From Corynebacterium jeikeium (GTDB lineage: Bacteria > Actinomycetota > Actinomycetes > Mycobacteriales > Mycobacteriaceae): a stretch of 64,000 nucleotides of DNA. Below the pieces are notes generated by a model. The model did no database searches and was not told where the DNA came from. It worked only from the letters and a program-made list of their open reading frames with translations. The DNA is taken from assembly GCF_000738175.1 (NCBI RefSeq), contig NZ_JFCH01000059.1:98572-162571 (forward strand). Direction: 5' to 3'. This document shows positions 41,361 to 52,104 of the stretch, in pieces. A program made the translations under genes and the position numbers. Position 1 is the first letter of the stretch, and each line of letters starts with the position of its first letter.

Positions 41361-42368
41361 ATGAGTACTTCCGAGAAGCCCGGCAAGCCCATTGCGAACA
41401 TCGCCTGCCTCGGCGGCGGGCACGGGCTGTTCAACACGCTGCGTTCGGCGCGCACCATTGCCGACTACGTTTCCGCCATCGTGACGGTTGCCGACGACGG
41501 CGGCTCGTCCGGCCGGATCCGCCGCGAGTTGGGATCGCTTCCGCCGGGAGACCTGCGTATGGCTCTGGCGGCATTGACCCGTGACAATGAGCGTGGGCGC
41601 ATGTGGGAGGAAGTCCTTCAGCATCGCTTCGGAGGCTCCGGGGCGCTGAAGGGCCACGCGCTCGGCAACTTCCTCATCACCGGCCTGGCCCAGGTGATGG
41701 GCAGCGAGATGGAAGCCCTCGACGAGATCGGCCGCCTGCTAGGCATCGAGGGGCGCGTGATCCCCATGAGCAACGAGCCGCTGGACCTCGAGGCCGAGGT
41801 GCTGGGGCTGGAAGAGGACCCCCGCGAGGTCGTGGCCGTCCGCGGCCAGGTGGCGGTTGCCTCCACCCTCGGCGAAGTGCGCCGCGTAAAACTGTACCCA
41901 GAGAACCCGCCGGCATCGAAGGAAGCCGTGGAGGCGATCCGCAATGCCGACCTGGTATCCATGGGGCCGGGCTCCTGGTTCTCGAGTGTCATCCCACACC
42001 TGCTGGTGCCGGAGATCGTGGACGCCCTGAATCAGACAAAAGCCGTCAAGGCCCTGGTACTGAACCTAGTTCCGGAACCGGGGGAGACCGCGGGCATGTC
42101 CCTCGAACATCACATCCATATGGTGCGTCAGCACTGCCCGAGCCTGCAGATTGACGTTGTCATCGTCGATCTGTCAACGATGCCAGTGGCCAGCACTCGG
42201 CGTCATATCGATAGAGCCGCAGCAGCATTAGGCGCCAAGGTCATCTACCGCGACGTGCGGGAGGACGACAACCGGGGACGCTGGACCGACCGACACAACC
42301 CGGCGAAGCTTGCCGCTGTGTTGCAGGAAGTATCCGGAGGAGTGAAGGACCTGCCAGAGCGGGAATAG
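41361..42368 (+). CDS. yvcK: YvcK/CuvA-family UDP-sugar-binding protein
   Basis: 335 residues, CofD-like fold. ACLGGGHGLFNTL begins the nucleotide site; VTVADDGGSSGRIRRELG and PGDLRMALAAL follow. GSWFSSVIPHLLVPEI is the distal part. YvcK proteins bind UDP-GlcNAc and link carbon flow to cell-wall synthesis and shape. It lies directly between rapZ and whiA. A GGCGTCATATCG copy of the motif at 42199 brings the rare AGA codon nearby. Confidence 0.93.
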   Translation: MSTSEKPGKPIANIACLGGGHGLFNTLRSARTIADYVSAIVTVADDGGSSGRIRRELGSLPPGDLRMALAALTRDNERGRMWEEVLQHRFGGSGALKGHALGNFLITGLAQVMGSEMEALDEIGRLLGIEGRVIPMSNEPLDLEAEVLGLEEDPREVVAVRGQVAVASTLGEVRRVKLYPENPPASKEAVEAIRNADLVSMGPGSWFSSVIPHLLVPEIVDALNQTKAVKALVLNLVPEPGETAGMSLEHHIHMVRQHCPSLQIDVVIVDLSTMPVASTRRHIDRAAAALGAKVIYRDVREDDNRGRWTDRHNPAKLAAVLQEVSGGVKDLPERE

Positions 42369-42378
42369 CTTTCCCAGC

Positions 42379-42384
42379 TATAAT
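42379..42384 (+). promoter_or_regulatory. -10 element (TATAAT) of whiA
   Basis: A perfect TATAAT lies in the yvcK-whiA gap, 75 bases before the whiA GTG. The -35 window (AGAGCG) is poor. A small hairpin GGGAA / TTCCC straddles the yvcK stop just upstream. Confidence 0.5.
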
Positions 42385-42459
42385 CAGATGCTTTGAGCAC
42401 TAGATGCGTACGACCAATCGGGATACAAGAGCCAAAAGAAACAAAAAGAAGGGAAGCCC

Positions 42460-43446
42460 GTGGCACTGACGGCTGATGTGAAGGCAGAGCTAAACCGAGT
42501 TTTGGTGGCCCGCCACGACGTAATGACCGCCGAGGTCGCCAGCCTGCTGCGCTACACGGCCGCCCTGCACCTGGTGGGCAAGAAGATCGTAGTGGAGTCC
42601 GAAGTCGACTCGGTGGAAACCGCCCGGCGGCTGACCGACATGGTCGAGCAGCTGTTCAAGATCGAGCCGGAGCACCAGATCATCGGCGCGGGTAACCTGC
42701 GCCGCCGCCCACGTCACGTGTTGCGCTGGACTGAAGGCGGCATGGAGCTGGCCCGCCGTACCGAACTGATTGACCGCGTGGGGCGGCCCGTTCGCGGCCT
42801 GCCGCGGTTCATCATCGGCGGTACCAAGGACCAATGCGTGGCGGCCTGGCGCGGCGCCTTCCTGGCCCACGGCTACATCACCGACCCGGGCCGATCCTCG
42901 GCACTGGAGGTGCAGACGCCCTCCAACGAAGCTGCCTTGGCGCTGGTGGGCGCTGCCCGCCGCATCGACGTGACAGCCAAGACTAAGGAGGCCCGGGGAG
43001 TCAACCGCGTGGTGATTCGCGACGGCGATTCTATCGGGCGGTTGCTAATGCTGATGGGCGCCCAGGACACCCGTGAGGTGTGGGAGAAGCAGCGCCGCAC
43101 CCGGGAGAACCGAGCCAAGGCCAACCGGTTGGCCAACTTCGACGATGCTAACCTGCGCCGCAGCGCGCGTGCCGCCGTCGCCGCTGCAGCCCGCGTGGAG
43201 CGCGCCCTGAAGATCCTGGATAATGACGTTCCTCAGCACCTGGCCCAGGCCGGCCAACTGCGTGTTGAGCACAAGGAGGCCTCCTTGGAGGAGCTCGGCC
43301 GCCTGGCGGAGCCGCCGATGACGAAGGACGCGGTGGCGGGTCGCATCCGCCGACTGCTTTCTATGGCGGACAAGCGCGCTGAGGAGCTGGGGCTGCCGGA
43401 TACGCACTCCGCGGTGACCTCGGAGCTGTTTAACGACGTCGACTAG
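42460..43446 (+). CDS. whiA: DNA-binding protein WhiA
   Basis: 328 residues, GTG start after GAAGGGAAG. The N-terminal LAGLIDADG-like domain ([13 protein letters not shown], the [10 protein letters not shown] region, [24 protein letters not shown]) lacks nuclease residues, as in all WhiA. The C-terminal helix-turn-helix domain has [32 protein letters not shown]. WhiA controls cell division and sporulation genes in streptomycetes; in corynebacteria it is expected to act on division. Last gene of the uvrC run. Confidence 0.96.
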   Translation: MALTADVKAELNRVLVARHDVMTAEVASLLRYTAALHLVGKKIVVESEVDSVETARRLTDMVEQLFKIEPEHQIIGAGNLRRRPRHVLRWTEGGMELARRTELIDRVGRPVRGLPRFIIGGTKDQCVAAWRGAFLAHGYITDPGRSSALEVQTPSNEAALALVGAARRIDVTAKTKEARGVNRVVIRDGDSIGRLLMLMGAQDTREVWEKQRRTRENRAKANRLANFDDANLRRSARAAVAAAARVERALKILDNDVPQHLAQAGQLRVEHKEASLEELGRLAEPPMTKDAVAGRIRRLLSMADKRAEELGLPDTHSAVTSELFNDVD

Positions 43447-43448
43447 TA

Positions 43449-43472
43449 CCCCCCCCCGTCCCAAAGGGGGGT
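43449..43472 (+). terminator. C-run / G-run hairpin after whiA
   Basis: Nine C (43449-43457) and seven G (43466-43472) enclose GTCCCAAA, just after the whiA stop. It would form a very stable all-GC stem, but only TTAG follows, so it is an atypical terminator. Confidence 0.45.
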
Positions 43473-43587
43473 TAGTAATCGCTGCGAAGCTGGTGGGGCG
43501 CAGGTACTCTCGGAGGTGTCGGCGTGAGGGTCGAGGGCTTGGTTTATAAAGCCGTGGGCCTTGGCGTCTAGATCGAGGTAAATGTAG

Positions 43588-44619
<1,032 letters not shown>

Positions 44620-44664
44620 GTCGCTTACCGGCCGAAAGTCCGTTTAGGACGATTTAGGACAATG

Positions 44665-44724
44665 ACGGGTTCGGCTCCGATCGCCGCACGTTAGCGCGTC
44701 GCGCCGATCGAGTCGACCCGTTTT
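44665..44724 (+). terminator. Intrinsic terminator between gap and pgk
   Basis: ACGGGT (44665-44670) pairs with ACCCGT (44716-44721). Inner pairs continue through CGGCT / AGTCG with small bulges, and CGATCG with CGATCG. A T-rich run (TTTTCTCTT) follows. It would end most gap transcripts before pgk. Confidence 0.7.
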
Positions 44725-44792
44725 CTCTTATTCATACAAACCCGCTTTAACCCAAAAGATTTAACCCCAGCAGAAAATTTAAGGAGCTTCCC

Positions 44793-46004
44793 ATGGCCAT
44801 CAAGACCGTTCAAGATCTGATCAACGAGGGCGTACAGGGTCGCCATGTCCTGGTCCGTGCTGACCTGAACGTCCCGCTGTCCGACGGCAACATCACCGAC
44901 CCGGGTCGCATCGATGCCTCCGTCCCGACGCTGAAGGCTTTGCTGGAAGCCGGCGCCCGCGTAGTCGTCTCCGCACACCTGGGCCGCCCGAAGGGCGAGT
45001 TCAAGGACGAGTTCTCCCTGGCCCCTGTCGCCGAGGCTCTGGCCGAGCGCCTGGACCAGTGGGTACCGCTGGCCACCGACGTCACGGGCGAGGATGCCCA
45101 CGAGCGCGCCAACGGCCTGGACGACGGTGACATTCTGCTTCTGGAAAACGTCCGCTTCGACGCCCGCGAGACCTCCAAAGACGAAACCGAGCGCACCGAG
45201 TTCGCCGGCGAGCTGGCTGCACTGACCGGTGACAACGGCGCCTTTGTCTCCGACGGCTTCGGCGTGGTTCACCGCAAGCAGGCTTCTGTCTACGACGTGG
45301 CCAAGAAGCTCCCGCACTACGCTGGTGGCCTGGTGGAGGCCGAGCTCAACGTGCTGCGCAAGGTATCGGAAGCTCCGGAGAAGCCCTACGCCGTCGTGCT
45401 GGGTGGCTCCAAGGTCTCCGACAAGCTGGGCGTCATCGAGGCACTTGCTCCGCGCGTGGACAACCTCATCATCGGCGGCGGCATGTGCTTCACTTTCCTC
45501 GCAGCCAAGGGCTACGAGGTCGGCGGCTCCCTGCTGCAGGAAGACATGATCGATACCTGCAAGGACCTGCTGGAGCGTTTCGGCGACGTCATCGCGCTGC
45601 CCACCGACGTTGTGGTCGCAGAACGCTTCGACAAGGATGCTGACCACCGCACCGTCGACCTGAACTCCATCCCCGAGGGCTGGATGGGCCTGGACATCGG
45701 CCCGGAGTCCGTTAAGACTTTCGCCGAGGTTCTCTCGAAGTCCAAGACCGTCTTCTGGAACGGCCCCATGGGCGTCTTCGAGTTCCCTGCCTTCGCTGAG
45801 GGTACGCGCGGTGTTGCTCAGGCAATTATTGACGCCACCGCTGCCGGTGCATTCTCGGTCGTCGGCGGCGGCGACTCGGCCGCAGCTGTGCGCACCCTGG
45901 GGCTGGATGAGGAGGGCTTCTCCCACATCTCCACCGGCGGCGGCGCCTCCCTGGAGTTCCTGGAGGGCAAGGAGCTGCCGGGCGTTTCCGTCCTGGAGAG
46001 CTAA
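44793..46004 (+). CDS. pgk: Phosphoglycerate kinase
   Basis: 403 residues, two Rossmann-like domains. [13 protein letters not shown] is the 3-PGA site, with [11 protein letters not shown] next. [15 protein letters not shown] and [15 protein letters not shown] lie in the nucleotide domain, and [16 protein letters not shown] is the Gly-rich hinge. Start after AAGGAGC. It makes ATP in lower glycolysis. A motif copy at 45830 forces ATT ATT GAC GCC in a gene that otherwise uses ATC almost throughout. Confidence 0.98.
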   Translation: MAIKTVQDLINEGVQGRHVLVRADLNVPLSDGNITDPGRIDASVPTLKALLEAGARVVVSAHLGRPKGEFKDEFSLAPVAEALAERLDQWVPLATDVTGEDAHERANGLDDGDILLLENVRFDARETSKDETERTEFAGELAALTGDNGAFVSDGFGVVHRKQASVYDVAKKLPHYAGGLVEAELNVLRKVSEAPEKPYAVVLGGSKVSDKLGVIEALAPRVDNLIIGGGMCFTFLAAKGYEVGGSLLQEDMIDTCKDLLERFGDVIALPTDVVVAERFDKDADHRTVDLNSIPEGWMGLDIGPESVKTFAEVLSKSKTVFWNGPMGVFEFPAFAEGTRGVAQAIIDATAAGAFSVVGGGDSAAAVRTLGLDEEGFSHISTGGGASLEFLEGKELPGVSVLES

Positions 46005-46084
46005 GCAAGCCCCCCACGTTTGCAAAACGAACCAGCTGCTCGCGCAGCAACCATCTAGAAAGAACTAGAGAGGCATAGACTTTC

Positions 46085-46870
<786 letters not shown>

Positions 46871-46882
46871 GAAGCGATAGAG

Positions 46883-49729
46883 ATGAGCAAAGACACGATC
46901 CGCGGCACCGCAATTCCCGTCGCTCCCGAAGAGATCGCCCACCCTGAGATCAGCCCGACGGTGCGGGACGATACCCGCTACCTGGGTCGCATCTTGGGCG
47001 AGGTGATCCGCGAGCAGGAGGGTGACTACACCTTCAACCTGATCGAAAACACCCGCAGCGCGGCTTTCGACCTGCGTTACGGCGAAATGCCTATCGAGGA
47101 GCTCGCCGAGCAGTTCAACAAGCTGCCGACTGAAAAGGCACTGCCGGTCATCCGCGCGTTCTCCCACTTCGCGTTGATGGCGAACCTGGCGGAAGACCTG
47201 TACGTCGAGCGGGTGCGTGACCTCGAGGAGGATCGCGGCAACACCGCGCCGCGCTCCACACTGGCCTACACCTGGCAGGAGCTGCACAACCGTGAGGTGC
47301 CGGAGGAGAAGGTCGCGGAGACCATGGCGAACGCTCTGGTAGCACCCGTTTTGACGGCGCACCCGACGGAAACTCGCCGGCGGACCGTGTTCGACGTGCA
47401 GACCGACATCATGAAGATGATGCGCCGCCGCGCACGTGTGCTCAAGGAGCTGAAGCTTAACCCCGATTCGGTGCGTTCGGCCCGTCAGCTGGCCGAGATC
47501 GAGTTGGTGATCCGCCGCCGGATGACGCTGCTGTGGCAGACGTCCCTGATCCGCAGCGTGCGTCCGCGCATCGAGGACGAGATCAAGGTGGGGCTGCGCT
47601 ACTACGGCATCAGCCTGCTCAGCGAGATACCGGCCATCAACCGCCGCGTGAACGAGCACATGAAGGAGCAGTACGGAGACGTGGTGCCCCGCACCGCGGT
47701 AGTGCGCCCCGGTTCGTGGATCGGCGGTGACCACGACGGCAACCCGTACGTGACGGCGGAAACGGTGGGCATAGCCACGACCTTCGCCGCGCGCACTATC
47801 TTCGACCACTACCAGAAGACTATCTACGCGCTGGAGCACGAGCTCAGCTTGTCCTCCAAGTTCATTGACACGACCGAAGCGCTGGAGCAGCTGGCCGACC
47901 GTGGGCGCAACGACGTGCCTTCCCGCGTAGACGAGCCCTTCCGCCGCGCCCTCCACGGTATGCGTGGGCGCGTGGCTGCCACGGCCAAGCACACCCTGGG
48001 AGAGCCGGTGGTCTCCGGAGGCATCCACAAGGGCCACGAGCCCTATGCAAATCCGGCGGAGTTGTTGGCGGACATCGACACGGTCGACGAGGCTCTGCGT
48101 CACTCCATGGACGACCTGCTGGCCGACCACACCCTGGCGGACCTGCGGGAGGCCGTAGAGACCTTCGGCTTCAACCTGTACTCGCTGGATCTGCGCCAGA
48201 ACTCCGAGAGCTTCGAGAACGTGCTGACGGAAGTCTTCGCCCGCGCGGGAGTGGCGGAGAGCTATGCCGAGTTGGACGAGGACGCGAAGGTGGAGCTGCT
48301 GCTGACAGAGCTGGCCAGCCCGCGCCCCCTTGCCGACCCGGAGGCCGAATGGTCGGAAGAGACCGCCCGCGAGCTCGGCATCTTCCGCGCCGCCGCGAAG
48401 GCTGCCAAGAAGTTCGGCGCGGAGGTGGTGCCGCACTGCATCATCTCTATGGCCTCGTCCGTCTCCGACGTGATCGAGCCGATGATCCTGCTCAAGGAAG
48501 TCGGGCTTATCCAGGCGAACGGCGAGCACCCGCAAGGATCCGTGGACATCATTCCGCTGTTCGAGACCATCGACGACCTTGCCGGTGGTGCGGACATCAT
48601 GCGCCAGCTCTGGCAGTTGCCGCTGTACCGCAACTACGTAGCCGGGCGCGGAGATATCCAGGAGATCATGCTGGGCTACTCCGATTCCAACAAGGACGGG
48701 GGCTACTTCGCCGCCAACTGGGCGCTCTACGACGCGGAGTTGGCGCTGGTCGAAGCCTCCCGCGAGGCCGGGCTGTTCCTGCGCCTGTTCCACGGGCGTG
48801 GCGGCACCGTCGGCCGCGGCGGCGGTCCTTCCTACGACGCGATCCTGGCGCAGCCGAAGGGCGCGGTGCAGGGTGCGGTGCGCATCACCGAGCAGGGCGA
48901 GATCATCTCCGCCAAGTACGGCGACCCCGCCAACGCCTCCCGCAACCTGGAGGCTCTCGTTGCCGCGACCTTGGAGGCCAGCCTGCTGCCCGTCGACGAC
49001 CTCGACGACCCCGACGTGGCCTTCGAGACCATGCGGCAGATCGCGGAGGAGTCTAGGAAGGCTTACTCTGCGCTGATGCACGAGGACCCGGGCTTCATCG
49101 AGTATTTCACCACCTCCACGCCGCTGGCGGAGATCGGCAGCCTGAACATCGGCTCCCGCCCCTCCTCGCGCAAGCAAACCACCGCGGTCTCGGATCTGCG
49201 CGCCATCCCGTGGGTGCTCAGCTGGTCACAGTCGCGCGTGATGCTGCCCGGTTGGTTCGGCGTGGGCAGTGCCCTGAAGCGTTGGATCGAGGATGGTTCC
49301 TCTGTTTCTGGTGACGCCACCTCGCGCCTCAACTACCTGCGGGAGCTCCACAGGCGCTGGCCCTTCTTCGACTCGGTGCTTTCTAATATGGCCCAGGTGA
49401 TGTCTAAGGCGGACCTTTCCATCGCGCAGCTGTACTCCGAGCTAGTGGGCGATAGGGAGGCGGCGGAGCGCATCTTCGACGTGATCGTCGAGGAATACAA
49501 GCTGACCGTGGAGATGTTCCTGCAGATCACCGAGCGGGAAACCCTGCTGGCGGACAACCCGGAGCTGGTCAGCTCCGTGCGCAACCGCTTCCCGTACCTG
49601 GTTCCGCTGAACCTGCTGCAGGTGGAGCTGCTGCGCCGCTTCCGCGCCGGCGACGATTCCGATAGCGTGCGTTCGGGCATCCAGCTGACGATGAACGGTT
49701 TGGCCACCGCGCTGCGCAACTCGGGTTAG
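46883..49729 (+). CDS. ppc: Phosphoenolpyruvate carboxylase
   Basis: 948 residues. The catalytic His is in VLTAHPTETRRRTVFD near residue 163. GYSDSNKDGG near 597 carries the active-site Lys. The Gly-rich loop is LFHGRGGTVGRGGGPSYDAI, and GSRPSSRK the C-terminal inhibitor-site region. It carboxylates PEP to oxaloacetate, the main refilling step of the TCA cycle in corynebacteria. Gene order gap-pgk-tpiA-ppc-secG matches other corynebacteria. Confidence 0.98.
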   Translation: MSKDTIRGTAIPVAPEEIAHPEISPTVRDDTRYLGRILGEVIREQEGDYTFNLIENTRSAAFDLRYGEMPIEELAEQFNKLPTEKALPVIRAFSHFALMANLAEDLYVERVRDLEEDRGNTAPRSTLAYTWQELHNREVPEEKVAETMANALVAPVLTAHPTETRRRTVFDVQTDIMKMMRRRARVLKELKLNPDSVRSARQLAEIELVIRRRMTLLWQTSLIRSVRPRIEDEIKVGLRYYGISLLSEIPAINRRVNEHMKEQYGDVVPRTAVVRPGSWIGGDHDGNPYVTAETVGIATTFAARTIFDHYQKTIYALEHELSLSSKFIDTTEALEQLADRGRNDVPSRVDEPFRRALHGMRGRVAATAKHTLGEPVVSGGIHKGHEPYANPAELLADIDTVDEALRHSMDDLLADHTLADLREAVETFGFNLYSLDLRQNSESFENVLTEVFARAGVAESYAELDEDAKVELLLTELASPRPLADPEAEWSEETARELGIFRAAAKAAKKFGAEVVPHCIISMASSVSDVIEPMILLKEVGLIQANGEHPQGSVDIIPLFETIDDLAGGADIMRQLWQLPLYRNYVAGRGDIQEIMLGYSDSNKDGGYFAANWALYDAELALVEASREAGLFLRLFHGRGGTVGRGGGPSYDAILAQPKGAVQGAVRITEQGEIISAKYGDPANASRNLEALVAATLEASLLPVDDLDDPDVAFETMRQIAEESRKAYSALMHEDPGFIEYFTTSTPLAEIGSLNIGSRPSSRKQTTAVSDLRAIPWVLSWSQSRVMLPGWFGVGSALKRWIEDGSSVSGDATSRLNYLRELHRRWPFFDSVLSNMAQVMSKADLSIAQLYSELVGDREAAERIFDVIVEEYKLTVEMFLQITERETLLADNPELVSSVRNRFPYLVPLNLLQVELLRRFRAGDDSDSVRSGIQLTMNGLATALRNSG

Positions 49730-49765
49730 ATAACTCGAGCTGGCAAGGGGACTAGAACGCCGCAT

Positions 49766-49790
49766 CCCGCGTGGCAGGTTGTCACGCGGG
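49766..49790 (+). terminator. Hairpin after ppc
   Basis: A perfect 8-bp stem CCCGCGTG / CACGCGGG with a 9-base loop lies 37 bases after ppc. Only GCTTATAG follows, so termination strength is uncertain. Confidence 0.5.
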
Positions 49791-49868
49791 GCTTATAGCG
49801 GGTAAATTCGTGGTGTTAATTGAACGTTTTAGTAAGTCGATTTCAAAAGAAGAGTTGAGGGTAGGGCA

Positions 49869-50108
49869 TTGATCCTAACGCTGCAGATCATCCTGGTTAT
49901 TACCAGCTTGCTGATGGGCCTTTCCGTGTTGCTGCACAAGGGTAAGGGCGGCGGCCTGTCCAGCCTGTTCGGTGGCGGCATGCAGTCCAACCTGTCCGGT
50001 TCCACCGTGGCGGAGAAGAACCTGGATCGCCTGACCGTGGGCACCGCAGTGATCTGGCTGCTGGCCCTAATCGGCCTGAACCTGGTTCTGCACTACGGCC
50101 TGGCCTAG
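49869..50108 (+). CDS. secG: Preprotein translocase subunit SecG
   Basis: 79 residues, TTG start after GAGGGTAGGG. Two membrane helices (about 3-22 and 56-75) flank the conserved loop LLHKGKGGGLSSLFGGG and the SNLSGSTVAEKNLDRLT segment. It is the small subunit of the SecYEG channel. The 139-base leader holds the ppc hairpin. It converges with pgl; only 25 bases separate the stops. Confidence 0.96.
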   Translation: MILTLQIILVITSLLMGLSVLLHKGKGGGLSSLFGGGMQSNLSGSTVAEKNLDRLTVGTAVIWLLALIGLNLVLHYGLA

Positions 50109-50116
50109 AAGGCCAG
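50100..50116. terminator. Possible two-way terminator between secG and pgl
   Basis: CTGGCC / GGCCAG (6 bp, loop TAGAA) includes the secG stop codon and lies in the only space between two convergent genes. A/T-rich bases follow on the plus side (GTTTAAAC). Confidence 0.3.
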
Positions 50117-50133
50117 ACGACCGTTTAAACAAC

Positions 50134-50967
50134 TTAAAGCAGTGGGTTGGCGGCCTCGTCAACCCACAGCAGCGTCGCCTTCGTACCGGAGGCCAAAGCT
50201 GCGGGCCATTCGGCGCCATTGCCGCCGTTAAACACCTGGCCCGCAGCTTCTTTCTTTTCCTCACCGCTGACTAGCAGCCACACCTGCCGGGAGCGGTTGA
50301 CCGCCTGCATGGTCAGGCTGATGCGCTCTGCCGGGGGCTTCGGGCACTCGCGCACCGCAACCACCGAACCCTCGGCGTGCAGTAGCGCGTCCGTATGCGG
50401 GAACAGCGAGTTGATGTGCCCCTCCGGCCCCATTCCCAGCAGGTGGATGTCGAAGCCCTCGGGAGCCACCTGATCCACCGTCTTGCCGTAGAACTCCGCG
50501 GCGGCATCCAGCGCCGGGCCGTCGGCCTCCTCACCGGCGGCCAAGGCCGGAACACGGAACACGTTCAGAGAGGGGATGTTCACGTGGCGCAGCAGGGCAT
50601 CGAAGGCCTGCTTGTCGTTACGCTCCGCGTCGCCCGCAGCCAGGAAGCGCTCGTCACCGAAGAAAACATATACCTGGGACCAGTCGATCGCGGTGACGGG
50701 GAAGTCCTCCGCCGTCTGCTGCGCAGCGTGATCCAGGGCGGCGATCTCCGCCAGAGTGGCGATGCCCGCCCCGCCGCCGGTTAGCACCACGCGGACGATG
50801 CCGTCGCCCGTCACGGTGTCCCCGGTGCGCTGCAGTTCCGCCACGGTGTTGATGAACTCGCGGGCTGCGGCGGTTGCCAGGTCCTGCTTGTTGTCGCGGG
50901 GACGCAGCTCCACCCCTGTCTTGTCGCTGACAACAGCGGTGCGGCGGTTATTCTGCGTGGGCTTCAT
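50134..50967 (-). CDS. pgl: 6-Phosphogluconolactonase
   Basis: 277 residues, NagB/RpiA-like fold. LTGGGAGIATLAEI is the phosphate-binding start. VYVFFGDERFLAAGDAERND has the conserved Asp/Glu/Arg, and DIHLLGMGPEGHINSLFPHTDAL carries the catalytic His. ISLTMQAVNRSRQVWLLVSGEEK ends the core. It hydrolyses 6-phosphogluconolactone. It overlaps opcA by four bases and closes the pentose-phosphate run. Confidence 0.95.
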   Translation of the reverse strand: MKPTQNNRRTAVVSDKTGVELRPRDNKQDLATAAAREFINTVAELQRTGDTVTGDGIVRVVLTGGGAGIATLAEIAALDHAAQQTAEDFPVTAIDWSQVYVFFGDERFLAAGDAERNDKQAFDALLRHVNIPSLNVFRVPALAAGEEADGPALDAAAEFYGKTVDQVAPEGFDIHLLGMGPEGHINSLFPHTDALLHAEGSVVAVRECPKPPAERISLTMQAVNRSRQVWLLVSGEEKKEAAGQVFNGGNGAEWPAALASGTKATLLWVDEAANPLL

Positions 50968-52040
50968 CGTAGAGACTCCTGACCATCGAAGGCGTTATAG
51001 GTTTCGCGGGCATCGCGGGAGGTCCAGCGGTCCAGCTTGTCCTCTCGCGGCTCGGGGGTTTGCACACCACGATACTGTGACGTGCGGGGACCGCGGTCGG
51101 GCCGGTTCACCCGCACCAGGCCGCGGAGGGCATGCCCGAAGGCGTAGTCCGGGTCCAGGTGGCGCAGCTCCTCGGCCAGGCAATCAGCCAGTGCACGCCT
51201 GCCGAGGGTGACCATGGACTTCTGGTCGCCGACGGTCAGCGATACCGTGTTGGCGTCAATAACCTCAACCTCAATGGCTCCCACCTGGCGGTACAGTACA
51301 GCCTTTTCGATAGAGATCAGGCGATTGCCCTCCGCGTCCTCGTCATAGCGCCCATCGACCGTAACGTGCCTGGTCAACGGCACATCCAGGCGCTCGGCCA
51401 ACCAGCCGGCGGCGATGTCCACGGACGGGTCGTGCTTTGGCCCCCACACCTCAGCGGACACGATAGGGTGGTGCGGCGGCTGATCCAACGCCGAGGCCAG
51501 GAGCCCACGCCACAGGGTGATGCGGCTCCACACCATATCCGAATCTCCGCGGGTGTACGTCATGCGGCGGCGGTAGAGGGCGTCCTCGTCCTCGTCCGTC
51601 AGCGAGTCGGTGATGCGGCGGGTCGCCAGCGCGCCGATGGGATCAGCGGCCGGGTTGCGCGGGCCAGTGCCGGGCCACCAGGCCACGATCGGGGTGTCGG
51701 GCAGCAGCAGGGGAGTCACCACGGAGGCGCGGTTGGCGGACAGCTCGCCGTGCAGGTGCATGATGATGATCTCGGAGGCGCCGGCATCGCCGCCAATGCG
51801 CAGCTGTGCGTCCAGCAAGGACTCTTCGTTGCGATGCATAACCAGCACAATCACGCGAGCGGGGTGCTCGCGGGAGGCGTCGTGGGTGGAGGTGATAATG
51901 CGGTCGAGGTCATCGTCCTCGCTGGTCACGACGATGAGGGTAAGCACGCGCCCGCTCGTGACGTCGCCGCGTTCTTCACGCAGCGCGCGGATGCGCCGCT
52001 CGATGTCTTTAGTCTTGGTGTTCGGTAAGTCGATGATCAT
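50964..52040 (-). CDS. opcA: Glucose-6-phosphate dehydrogenase assembly protein OpcA
   Basis: 358 residues. MIIDLPNTKTKDIERR begins the protein. RIGGDAGASEIIIMHLHG, VVTPLLLPDTPIVAWWPG, RRITDSL and the C-terminal ADCLAEELRHLDPD are the strongly conserved parts of actinobacterial OpcA. It is needed for assembly and redox response of glucose-6-phosphate dehydrogenase. It lies between zwf and pgl. A motif copy at 51252 lies on the plus strand (GGCGTCAATAA), read on the coding strand as ATT GAC GCC. Confidence 0.95.
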   Translation of the reverse strand: MIIDLPNTKTKDIERRIRALREERGDVTSGRVLTLIVVTSEDDDLDRIITSTHDASREHPARVIVLVMHRNEESLLDAQLRIGGDAGASEIIIMHLHGELSANRASVVTPLLLPDTPIVAWWPGTGPRNPAADPIGALATRRITDSLTDEDEDALYRRRMTYTRGDSDMVWSRITLWRGLLASALDQPPHHPIVSAEVWGPKHDPSVDIAAGWLAERLDVPLTRHVTVDGRYDEDAEGNRLISIEKAVLYRQVGAIEVEVIDANTVSLTVGDQKSMVTLGRRALADCLAEELRHLDPDYAFGHALRGLVRVNRPDRGPRTSQYRGVQTPEPREDKLDRWTSRDARETYNAFDGQESLR

Positions 52041-52104
52041 GGGCGTTTAGTGAGCGCTCCTCGCGCGGTCGGAGGGGTAGGTGGGGAAGGAACGAACGGC
52101 GGCT

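Noticed and set aside
46034..46048. GCTGC / GCAGC hairpin between pgk and tpiA as a terminator
   Set aside because: Only a 5-bp stem with no T-run; pgk and tpiA are likely co-transcribed.
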